From Clostridiales bacterium (GTDB lineage Bacteria; Bacillota; Clostridia; Saccharofermentanales; Saccharofermentanaceae): a stretch of 64,000 bases of DNA. The stretch covers positions 1 through 64,000 of the forward strand of contig JAFWDK010000006.1 in the NCBI GenBank assembly GCA_017513085.1, read 5' to 3'. The notes beneath the pieces are model-generated. The model did not search any database. It was not told the origin of the DNA and was given only the letters and a program-made list of their open reading frames with translations. Every line of letters starts with the position of its first letter. The first letter of the stretch is position 1. The translations under genes and the position numbers were made by a program. Below, piece after piece: positions 18,302-24,653 of the stretch.

Positions 18302-18336
18302 AAGGGAGCTGTCAAAAATGACAGCTCCCTTTTTTT
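18302..18336 (+). terminator. Terminator of the pilB-pilO operon
   Basis: A perfect 11-bp stem (GGGAGCTGTCA, arms 18304-18314 and 18319-18329) has a 4-nt A loop and a run of seven T. Confidence 0.93.
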
Positions 18337-18987
18337 GTCGTTTCTTCGTTTCGTACAGCAGGAAAGAATCGTGTTTCAAAGTATAACTATTCTTCTCATC
18401 AACACAAATGAATAATCTTCAGTCGCTCCGCCACAGAAAAGATCTCCTTGACCCCGATGGAGCAGGTGATGTGTCCGATATCCGAGATCTCGATTCTTCT
18501 ACTACCTTTCTCATCCGTTGCAGTAGAATAATCCGTTTTAAACCACCATCTCGAACCGATAAGATGCTAATTCTTGTTATAGCGCTATTCTGCAACAGAA
18601 CTGTTCTGGCGAAACACTTGGATCAAACAACTTGATTTTAATATGCATATTATGGAAAAACACCGTATCAAAGAACTTCAATAATTCTTCAAGCATTGTA
18701 TATAATACTTATTTAAACCTATATATAGTGTCCTGAGTGAATTTAGACACAATTTGTCACAATTTAAAATCGTAACGTTATACACAATTTCAAATTGTAA
18801 ATAAATATATCCTCGTTTCATCCAATTGACCGGATCGTCTGCAAAGCACTGAAATACAAGCATTTGACGCGGATCCAGGTTTCATGTTATTATATCAAAC
18901 GAGTTCATGATTTATTCAATTATGCCATGAATTGTGACGGCCAAAAAATTTTTTTCACAAAAATGTGAAAAAACTTCAAAATTGGTA
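18337..18987. other. AT-rich intergenic region with a possible decayed coding remnant
   Basis: The 650 nt between the operon terminator and the first pilin promoter hold no gene I can support. On the minus strand an open stretch of 56 codons (18566-18399) has protein-like composition (SRWWFKTDYSTATDEKG, then EISDIGHITCSIG) but no start codon or SD, so it may be a remnant. Near 18728-18752 an imperfect inverted repeat begins AGTGTCC and ends AGACAC, reminiscent of insertion-sequence ends, but no transposase is nearby. Confidence 0.35.
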
Positions 18988-19015
18988 TTGCATTTTCAGA
19001 ATCACATGCTATAAT
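18988..19015 (+). promoter_or_regulatory. Promoter of the first small pilin
   Basis: TTGCAT (18988-18993) and TATAAT (19010-19015) are separated by exactly 17 nt, with TG at the extended -10 position. The ATG is 40 nt downstream. This is one of the best promoter matches in the window and suits a highly expressed major pilin. Confidence 0.75.
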
Positions 19016-19055
19016 GTAATTACAAACTCAATAAAACATTTAGGAGGAACTTATT

Positions 19056-19256
19056 ATGAAGAAGATTCAGAAGAACAGAAAAGGTTTTACATTGGTTGAA
19101 ATGGTACTCGTTATCGCGATTATCGTTATCCTAGCTGCAGTAGTATTCTTTACAGTAGCTGATTACCTCAACGCTGCTAAGGGCGCTACATCCAAGCTTT
19201 CTGAGCACAACAGCGCTATCGCTGCTGGTACAGCTGATATCTCTGCTAACCTGTAA
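19056..19256 (+). CDS. Minimal type IV pilin (56-residue mature form)
   Basis: The 66-residue prepilin has a basic 10-residue leader ending in Gly and the class III cleavage site RKG/FTLVE with Glu5. The hydrophobic alpha1-N segment follows, and then only about 30 residues (ADYLNAAKGATSKLSE and an Ala/Ser tail), so there is no globular domain and no Cys. AGGAGG lies before ATG 19056. It has its own strong promoter and terminator, and I infer it is the major pilin. Its size is like the short PilA of Geobacter, but it has only four aromatic residues. The fourth pilin at 20933 is a close paralogue. Confidence 0.85.
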   Translation: MKKIQKNRKGFTLVEMVLVIAIIVILAAVVFFTVADYLNAAKGATSKLSEHNSAIAAGTADISANL

Positions 19257-19278
19257 TTTCAATCTTGTAGCAATTATC

Positions 19279-19310
19279 GGGGGGGGCTTTAAAAGTCCCC
19301 CCTTTTTTTA
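19279..19310 (+). terminator. Terminator of the first small pilin gene
   Basis: A G-rich arm (19279-19290) pairs with GTCCCCCC (19295-19302), followed by seven T. It isolates the first pilin as a monocistronic unit. Confidence 0.9.
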
Positions 19311-19368
19311 TCTTTGAAGCTATTGGTATTACTTAATTTCCGGATTCAATTTGTTTACAATTTAGTTA

Positions 19369-19396
19369 TTGATTCTCAGTTCAGTGGTGTTATAAT
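19369..19396 (+). promoter_or_regulatory. Promoter of the second pilin unit
   Basis: TTGATT (19369-19374) and TATAAT (19391-19396) are 16 nt apart, 27 nt upstream of the pilin ATG at 19423. Confidence 0.6.
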
Positions 19397-19422
19397 TATC
19401 TTGGTTATACTTGGAGGCAATT

Positions 19423-19638
19423 ATGAATAAAATTTATAAAAACAGACGCGCTTTTACGCTTGTAGAAATTGTAATTGTTGTTGCAATTATTGTTTTGTTA
19501 GCCGCTGTTACTGGACTGTCCGTTTCTGAGTATATTTCTAATGCTCACGCTGGTTCTGAACAATTAAGTTCCAAGCGGGCCGCTTCCATCGCTAATAACT
19601 CGGCTATCAACGATAGTTTTGTTAATATCGGTTATTAA
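19423..19638 (+). CDS. Minimal type IV pilin, second copy (61-residue mature form)
   Basis: The 71-residue prepilin has the leader MNKIYKNRRA followed by FTLVEIVIVVAII with Glu5. The residue before the cleavage site is Ala rather than the usual Gly, which prepilin peptidases tolerate poorly to moderately. After the membrane helix come about 40 residues with a Ser/Ala/Asn-rich tail and no Cys. TTGGAGG precedes ATG 19423; four more in-frame codons upstream start at TTG and are not needed. It is the first gene of a unit with the two larger minor pilins that follow, 13 nt before the next start. Confidence 0.82.
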   Translation: MNKIYKNRRAFTLVEIVIVVAIIVLLAAVTGLSVSEYISNAHAGSEQLSSKRAASIANNSAINDSFVNIGY

Positions 19639-19651
19639 GGAGGAAGTCGAC

Positions 19652-20176
19652 ATGTTTCGAAAGAATAAAGCCTCTAAGCGAGGATTCACCTTGCTTGAGA
19701 CTATGTTATCTGTTGCACTCTTACTGATTGTTTCTCTCGTTGTTTATGAAGGTTTTTTGACTGTTCTCAGCTACGCTGCAGATACTGCTCTTGCTGATCG
19801 AATGAGTAATACAAACCAGCAGACAATGTATGAGAATGTAAGTGATGTAACTAATGGTGCAAAGGTTGCTGCAGTTGATTCAGGCGCTGCTATTTACATT
19901 GATGGTGGCGGAATCAATAATGTATACATGGTTAAGGCGCTGACCGGTGATGCCGGTGCTTCTCACCTGACCGGTACTTCTCTGATGCAGGATCCTCAGT
20001 TCACAGCTACGACAAAGAGACATGGTTTCTATTATGTTTGCCGTGGTTGTCCTACACACAATGAACCTCTTTCCTATTACGAAGTTGACGATGGTCACGG
20101 TGGAAAGAATATCGTTGGTAAGTGCCCTCATAAGGATGCTGGCGTTCAGTGTGGTTATTCCATCGTAATTAGATAA
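19652..20176 (+). CDS. Minor pilin / pseudopilin with Cys motifs
   Basis: The 174-residue prepilin has the cleavage motif SKRG/FTLLETML with Glu5, a hydrophobic helix, and a globular part of about 140 residues. The C-terminal third has CRGCP (near residue 131) and KCPHKDAGVQC (near 157), four Cys spaced like a zinc ribbon; disulfides are the alternative in an extracytoplasmic protein. ATG 19652 follows AAGGAGG. Minor pilins prime assembly or tip the fibre; which applies is unknown. It lies between the second small pilin and another minor pilin. Confidence 0.8.
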   Translation: MFRKNKASKRGFTLLETMLSVALLLIVSLVVYEGFLTVLSYAADTALADRMSNTNQQTMYENVSDVTNGAKVAAVDSGAAIYIDGGGINNVYMVKALTGDAGASHLTGTSLMQDPQFTATTKRHGFYYVCRGCPTHNEPLSYYEVDDGHGGKNIVGKCPHKDAGVQCGYSIVIR

Positions 20177-20188
20177 GGAGGTGTAAAT

Positions 20189-20725
20189 ATGGTTAGATTA
20201 AGTAAAAAACAGTCTAATTCCCGTCGAATCGGATTTACACTCCTTGAGATGGTTATCGTTTTGGCGATTATGCTGATGCTCTTCACTTATCTGGTTGCAA
20301 CCTTCCAGGTTATTGAAAAAGGTCATACCGGAACCGCTATGATTAACGATTTGCATGACTACGCATCCATGAATTTGAAGGCTATTGCGAATAATCTTTG
20401 TAATGCTACTTCTGTTGGATCGACCGGTAAAACTATCAGCGTAGCTAGTGGAAATCATGTAGTTGTTGATTCTAACAAACTGCTTCCATCCTATACACAG
20501 TATCCTGGTAATGCAAATGGTGCTCGTTGGGCCTTAGGTTTGTCCTTTACTACTGATTCTGCTCGTAAGATGGTTTATGTAACGATTAAATTATACGATT
20601 CTAAGGAAGGCAACGCTCTTGCTTATACTGATAACATTTCAGTATACTGCCCAGGCTGTAAAGAAATGTCTGATATTACCAATGCCAACTCGATCGTATT
20701 CTCTACGGAACCGGTTATAACATAA
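20189..20725 (+). CDS. Minor pilin / pseudopilin
   Basis: The 178-residue prepilin has the cleavage motif RRIG/FTLLEMVIV with Glu5 and a single N-terminal hydrophobic helix, then a globular region with a CPGC pair near residue 154 and one further Cys (LCNATS) near 70. AAGGAGG precedes ATG 20189, 12 nt after the previous stop. It ends the second pilin transcription unit before a strong terminator. Its fold resembles PilW/GspJ-type minor pilins in size, but I cannot assign a class. Confidence 0.78.
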   Translation: MVRLSKKQSNSRRIGFTLLEMVIVLAIMLMLFTYLVATFQVIEKGHTGTAMINDLHDYASMNLKAIANNLCNATSVGSTGKTISVASGNHVVVDSNKLLPSYTQYPGNANGARWALGLSFTTDSARKMVYVTIKLYDSKEGNALAYTDNISVYCPGCKEMSDITNANSIVFSTEPVIT

Positions 20726-20747
20726 CATAATTAGTCGCTAAGTATTG

Positions 20748-20776
20748 AAAGACCGCTCTTTGAGCGGTCTTTTTTT
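20748..20776 (+). terminator. Terminator of the minor pilin unit
   Basis: An 11-bp stem (AAAGACCGCTC) with a 3-nt loop is followed by a T run, about 22 nt after the stop. Confidence 0.92.
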
Positions 20777-20858
20777 GTTTCATTCTTCTGTTGCATTTCT
20801 TAGATTTCTTCAGAATTCTATTGCCACTGAATTTTCTTTGAAATTTCAGCATTTGCTA

Positions 20859-20887
20859 TTGCTTTTTAAAAATTGTGGGAATATAAT
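20859..20887 (+). promoter_or_regulatory. Promoter of the third small pilin
   Basis: TTGCTT (20859-20864) and TATAAT (20882-20887) are 17 nt apart, 45 nt upstream of the ATG at 20933. Confidence 0.65.
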
Positions 20888-20932
20888 TATGTCATAAATG
20901 TGAATGAACTGTGAAAATCCAGGAGGTGTTTT

Positions 20933-21142
20933 ATGATTAAGTTAAACAAGAACAAGTGCGGCTTTACCTTGCTTGAAATGGTAATCGTTATTGCCATTAT
21001 CGCAATTATCTCAATCGTTATCTTCTTTAGTGTAGTTGATTATCTAAATGCCAGTAAGAAAGCTAAAAGCAAGCTGCAAGAGCATAATGATATTATCGAC
21101 AATGCTGCGGTTCAGATCTCCGCATGTACCGGTAAAACTTGA
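20933..21142 (+). CDS. Minimal type IV pilin, third copy (59-residue mature form)
   Basis: The 69-residue prepilin has the leader MIKLNKNKCG, cleavage site NKCG/FTLLEM and Glu5. Its mature part is closely similar to the first small pilin: both continue with FF or FFSV, then VDYLNASKKAKSKLQEHN here against ADYLNAAKGATSKLSEHN there. The tail carries one Cys (SACTGKT). AGGAGG lies before ATG 20933, and the gene has its own promoter and terminator. It is probably an alternative or co-assembled pilin made by gene duplication. Confidence 0.83.
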   Translation: MIKLNKNKCGFTLLEMVIVIAIIAIISIVIFFSVVDYLNASKKAKSKLQEHNDIIDNAAVQISACTGKT

Positions 21143-21185
21143 TCCCACATTTTACGACACTTCGTTTTTAATATTCACGTTTTAT

Positions 21186-21228
21186 TAGACAAGGCGCCAT
21201 GGAGGCTGGTTGCCTTGTCTATTTTTTT
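21186..21228 (+). terminator. Terminator of the third small pilin gene
   Basis: A 10-bp stem (TAGACAAGGC, 21186-21195, with 21212-21221) has a 16-nt loop and seven T. Confidence 0.85.
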
Positions 21229-21484
21229 CTCAGTGGTTTCATCTTTCCCTGGATCCAAGGATTTGCTTATAAATGCCCATATTTCATCTTTTTGCATTCA
21301 AAATGATACCAATATCATTTCGTGCCTACTCAAGCGAATTTGCACCATTCTGCGTGAAATTTGCTGTACATCTGTTTGTGGAGTTACTTCTTTCTTTTTT
21401 TCTTCTATATGTATGTGTGCTTTAAAGCCTCTATTCATCTTATATTGTCTTATTCTTCTCACCTTTAATGATCCTATACGTTGC

Positions 21485-21529
21485 ATATGAAAAGAGCGCA
21501 CAAAATATGTATGTGCGCTCTTTTCATAT
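21485..21529. repeat. Perfect 18-bp inverted repeat, probable bidirectional terminator
   Basis: Arms 21485-21502 (ATATGAAAAGAGCGCACA) and 21512-21529 are exact complements around a 9-nt AT loop. The A/T outer part and GC inner part match a two-way intrinsic terminator between convergent genes, although other terminators already lie on each side. Confidence 0.7.
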
Positions 21530-21570
21530 ATGGCTTTAGTTTAGGGTCCTTTGCCCTTTAACTTTTAGAA

Positions 21571-21598
21571 TATTAAGGGGGGCTCTTTCGAGCCCCCC
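21571..21598 (-). terminator. Terminator of the PilX-like gene
   Basis: Arms 21577-21585 (GGGGGGCTC) and 21590-21598 form a 9-bp GC-rich stem with a 4-nt loop, about 30 nt beyond the stop on the minus strand. The T tract is short (TTAATA). Confidence 0.75.
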
Positions 21599-21627
21599 AA
21601 ATAAATCACTTATCTTTGCAGTAGATC

Positions 21628-23502
21628 TTAGTTGTAATAGAACTGATAATCTTCAGCAGAGTAGCAAGATGTCAACGGTTTCGGACCTGTATCACCATCG
21701 TTCGGACCCGGGCAATATGCCATGTTGAGATTATCGGAACTGCCCTGCAGTACTTTTACAGCCTCGAAACGGCCATAGAAGTTTACGTTGTCCTTGAGTT
21801 CCAATGTACTAGCATCTGCTCCACGTCCACCGAGGCAGATATAAGCATCAACTACGCAAGCACGAGCTGCTGATACAAAGTTCTGACCCATACCAAGAAT
21901 GTAAGCTGCCGGCTTTGTTCCGCTAACTGCCTTAACTGCTGCCTGGTGCTCAGCCTGGTGCCAGTCTTCACTTACGTGCTGTGTAGAAACGATACCGCAT
22001 GTTCTACCCATGTAAACGAAACCACACTGATCGTCCATTACGAAATTGACACCCTTATTCAATACGATCTTAAGTTCATTATCGAACTCATTGGATACCT
22101 GAATATAGAAATCGTGGAAAGTTGTATTACCTGTCATTGTAATTGTGCAATCGCCCTTGGAAAGATCGATCTTCATAACACCGGTGCTATATGTACCGGA
22201 CATACGATAGTTCTTACCACCATCTTTAGTAACAACTGCTCCACCGTAACCACCGGAAGCAAGCTGCTCACCACCGGATACTCGATAAGCTTCCATCTCC
22301 TCAGAAGTCGGGACCTGTCTGCCGGCAGCCTTCATGATCTCACCATTGTTTGCCATGTAGTCTGCACCAGTAAACTTCAGGTTATTATATTCAGCCTCTT
22401 CAACAGAACCGGCTGCAAGAGCACTTCTCTGGATAACTGTATTACCGTTAGCACTAACTGTAGCACCATCGTTAATAATTACGTTACCGCCCCAGTTACG
22501 ATTAATCTTAATATTACTTCCGGAATCAGCTACCATATATGTGCAATAGCCATTACCCATTGTGTAAGCATTAATCGTGATATCTGCATTATAGAAATAT
22601 GCAGAATGTGCTTTCATGTTCAAACCACTCTCATTGGTCGCATTCGATCCATCAGCTTTACGGAGAACATGCTGCACTCCGGAAACACCTTCATACGGAA
22701 CGCCCAAGAAATAGAACGAGTGATTACCACGAATCTCAAGACCATTACCTGTAGACTGGATGTCATAACCAGCGTTCGGGCCATAGAAGATAATGTCGTT
22801 GTAGTACAGAGCACCCTGACCACCCTTTACGATACCTGTGTAAACAACACGGTTCTGGAAAGAGGAAGCGGATTCGTTAGATACATTAGCTGTACCATGG
22901 AATACTGTAAAGGAGCGAGGGTCGTTTACGAAGAGCTTCGGAGAATTATTCATAACGCCATCCTCACCTGTTGTAACCATGTTTGTGCAGATTTCCGGAG
23001 TCGGGGCCGGCGGTGTGTACTTAAGACGAACACGCAGGTTCTCGGAATTTCCGTCAAGAGTGGTTACATCAATGATAGTGTGGAAATCCAAGTAAAGATC
23101 TTCACTACCATCAACTTTAGAAACTTCACAAGTTGTGCTGCTCTGTGTTGATCCTGCAAGACCAGGAGCGATATTCAAACCGCTTGTAGCACCGGCAGAA
23201 GCACTCGGTGAAGTTGTGTTTGCTCCACGGATCGTCAATGTGGAATTGACCGCACCCTGGATCATCTTATCAGTAATTTCCTGATTCTCAATTGCATCGA
23301 TCACGGTTTCAGCTGCACTGATAAGAGTCAATCTTTCCTGGCTCAACTCGGCGTCAACATAGTAACGAGATCTACTTGCAATGGTAATCGTCAATGCGGA
23401 TGAAATAAGAATAAGGGACATACCGAAGATTACGAGAACGAGTAGCAACATACCACCCTTCTTGTTGTTCTGATGTCTCTTACTTGTAGGTAAGAATTTC
23501 AT
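21628..23502 (-). CDS. PilX-like pilus-associated protein with large extracellular region
   Basis: The 624-residue protein has an N-terminal basic stretch (TSKRHQNNKK), Gly-Gly, and a membrane helix GMLLLVLVIFGMSLILISSA, followed by ASRSRYYVDAELSQERLTLI, which resembles the PilX N-terminal type. It lacks a canonical GF-T-L-x-E site. The rest is a long extracellular region with repeated short beta-type turns (ADSGSNIKINRNWGGNVIIN, GTYSTGVMKID), suggesting a beta-helix, and scattered Cys near the C-terminus. ATG 23502 follows GGAGG. It is convergent with the pilins, and location suggests a tip adhesin or minor component (inference). I do not recognise a named family for the extracellular part. 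Confidence 0.6.
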   Translation of the reverse strand: MKFLPTSKRHQNNKKGGMLLLVLVIFGMSLILISSALTITIASRSRYYVDAELSQERLTLISAAETVIDAIENQEITDKMIQGAVNSTLTIRGANTTSPSASAGATSGLNIAPGLAGSTQSSTTCEVSKVDGSEDLYLDFHTIIDVTTLDGNSENLRVRLKYTPPAPTPEICTNMVTTGEDGVMNNSPKLFVNDPRSFTVFHGTANVSNESASSFQNRVVYTGIVKGGQGALYYNDIIFYGPNAGYDIQSTGNGLEIRGNHSFYFLGVPYEGVSGVQHVLRKADGSNATNESGLNMKAHSAYFYNADITINAYTMGNGYCTYMVADSGSNIKINRNWGGNVIINDGATVSANGNTVIQRSALAAGSVEEAEYNNLKFTGADYMANNGEIMKAAGRQVPTSEEMEAYRVSGGEQLASGGYGGAVVTKDGGKNYRMSGTYSTGVMKIDLSKGDCTITMTGNTTFHDFYIQVSNEFDNELKIVLNKGVNFVMDDQCGFVYMGRTCGIVSTQHVSEDWHQAEHQAAVKAVSGTKPAAYILGMGQNFVSAARACVVDAYICLGGRGADASTLELKDNVNFYGRFEAVKVLQGSSDNLNMAYCPGPNDGDTGPKPLTSCYSAEDYQFYYN

Positions 23503-23618
23503 CTTAATTGCCTCCATAATAAATCTTTGTGTCAGTTCGGTTTATTGTTATGTTTGGTTATACTTAATTATCATTATATTTAGATAGTTGCAAAAATAAA
23601 CCCTCTCGTACGGAATGT

Positions 23619-24653
23619 TCACATTTGTTCACAATTTTGTTCGTTTTCATCGCACCTTTCTGGAAATTCCGCAATTTCTTTCTGCTTTTTTAGTTTTTCT
23701 TCCCACTTTTCCTGAACATATCTAGCTGCATTACCATTTACAAATTTCAGCTGTCCGGTGCCATAAAATTCCTGCTGGGGCGTTTTCTTTGCACGGATCT
23801 TAGCTGTTAACGGTCCATGTTCCGAACATTGCCACAATGACATCCAAGTGTGCCCGGATGAAAACCACTCCAGTGTCGCTTCAATAGTCTCTGAACAGAT
23901 CGGACAGAAAAGTTTTTCCTTCAAAGCCACGGCAACGGCTGCTTTTTCATTCGGGAAGACTCCGGTTTTCCATTTAAATTGCGTATTCAGGTTCGGATTG
24001 GAAATGTACTGACGCAAATTTGGAAGATCCGAGGAATCTTGCTTGTCCGGGTTTCTCTTCATGGCAAAATAATCCGTTAGTGTTTCTTTCAAGATCTTGG
24101 CTTCATAATACGCATCTTTATCTGCGCTATGAAAATCATCGGTTTGAGGAATACGATAAAACTCAACCGCATAAGCGACACTTCTTTGTTGAGCTGTGTT
24201 TTCCGCCACACGACCAAACAGCGGCTGGATATCCAAAAAGCGCTCGTTCACTTCTGAAGACAGTCCGTGGATCTTAAGGTTGGATTTCAGAATAGAAATA
24301 TCAGAATCTCCCCAAGCACACAGAATATAGTCATCTCCGCACCAGTCTGCAAAGAATTGGTAGGCTTCCGGGAAAGTAACACCTCTCTTTAAATCATCAG
24401 TACTTTTGTTGATCACCCGGGATACCTGACGGTTCATGATTTTATAGAACTGTGGTCTGACTATAATTGAAAAAGGCCGGGACAAGGAAAAAGACGTCTC
24501 GGAATCCATGGTCAGTTTCACCGCGCCGATCTCGATGATCTCCCCCGGGAGTTCCTTGGGATTGACAGGAGCCGGCATATACGATATCGGCTGATTCCAT
24601 TCCATATCGAATACCACAAACGTGATGGGAAATTGTATTTCATCTTTATTCAT
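23619..24653 (-). CDS. DEDDh 3'-5' exonuclease-like protein with C-terminal Cys motif
   Basis: The 344-residue protein shows the DEDDh exonuclease motifs: FDMEW (D16 and E18), ILCAWGDSD near residue 112 and HSADKDA near 175. The fold is that of KapD/ERI1-like RNase T relatives. The C-terminal region adds CPIC near 250 and WQCSEHG near 275, a likely zinc site. ATG 24653 overlaps the stop of the upstream YfhO gene (TGATG), so it is translationally coupled. An extra TTG codon upstream is not needed as a start. Substrate is unknown; the operon with YfhO proteins gives no clear hint. Confidence 0.78.
   Translation of the reverse strand: MNKDEIQFPITFVVFDMEWNQPISYMPAPVNPKELPGEIIEIGAVKLTMDSETSFSLSRPFSIIVRPQFYKIMNRQVSRVINKSTDDLKRGVTFPEAYQFFADWCGDDYILCAWGDSDISILKSNLKIHGLSSEVNERFLDIQPLFGRVAENTAQQRSVAYAVEFYRIPQTDDFHSADKDAYYEAKILKETLTDYFAMKRNPDKQDSSDLPNLRQYISNPNLNTQFKWKTGVFPNEKAAVAVALKEKLFCPICSETIEATLEWFSSGHTWMSLWQCSEHGPLTAKIRAKKTPQQEFYGTGQLKFVNGNAARYVQEKWEEKLKKQKEIAEFPERCDENEQNCEQM

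Larger units (their letters stand above)
21229..21627. other. Intergenic region between convergent pilin and PilX-like genes
   Basis: There is no supported gene here. Short open frames on both strands lack ribosome binding sites. The region holds two hairpins, described separately at 21485-21529 and 21571-21598. The rest is pyrimidine-rich sequence without evident function. Confidence 0.5.

Noticed and set aside
18408..18635. Plus-strand 75-codon frame after the pil operon terminator
   Set aside because: No SD, no family pattern, and the opposite strand has the more protein-like composition.
18728..18752. Insertion sequence end
   Set aside because: The AGTGTCC...AGACAC imperfect inverted repeat is short and there is no transposase or matching second end.
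19056..21142. Competence pseudopilus (ComGC-type) instead of type IV pili
   Set aside because: PilT, PilM, PilN and PilO are all present, which com operons lack, and there is no ComGA-like gene arrangement.
21215..21490. Possible 91-codon plus-strand gene between the pilins and the PilX-like gene
   Set aside because: It begins in the terminator T run, has no SD, and its Cys/Phe/Ser-rich translation has no family pattern.
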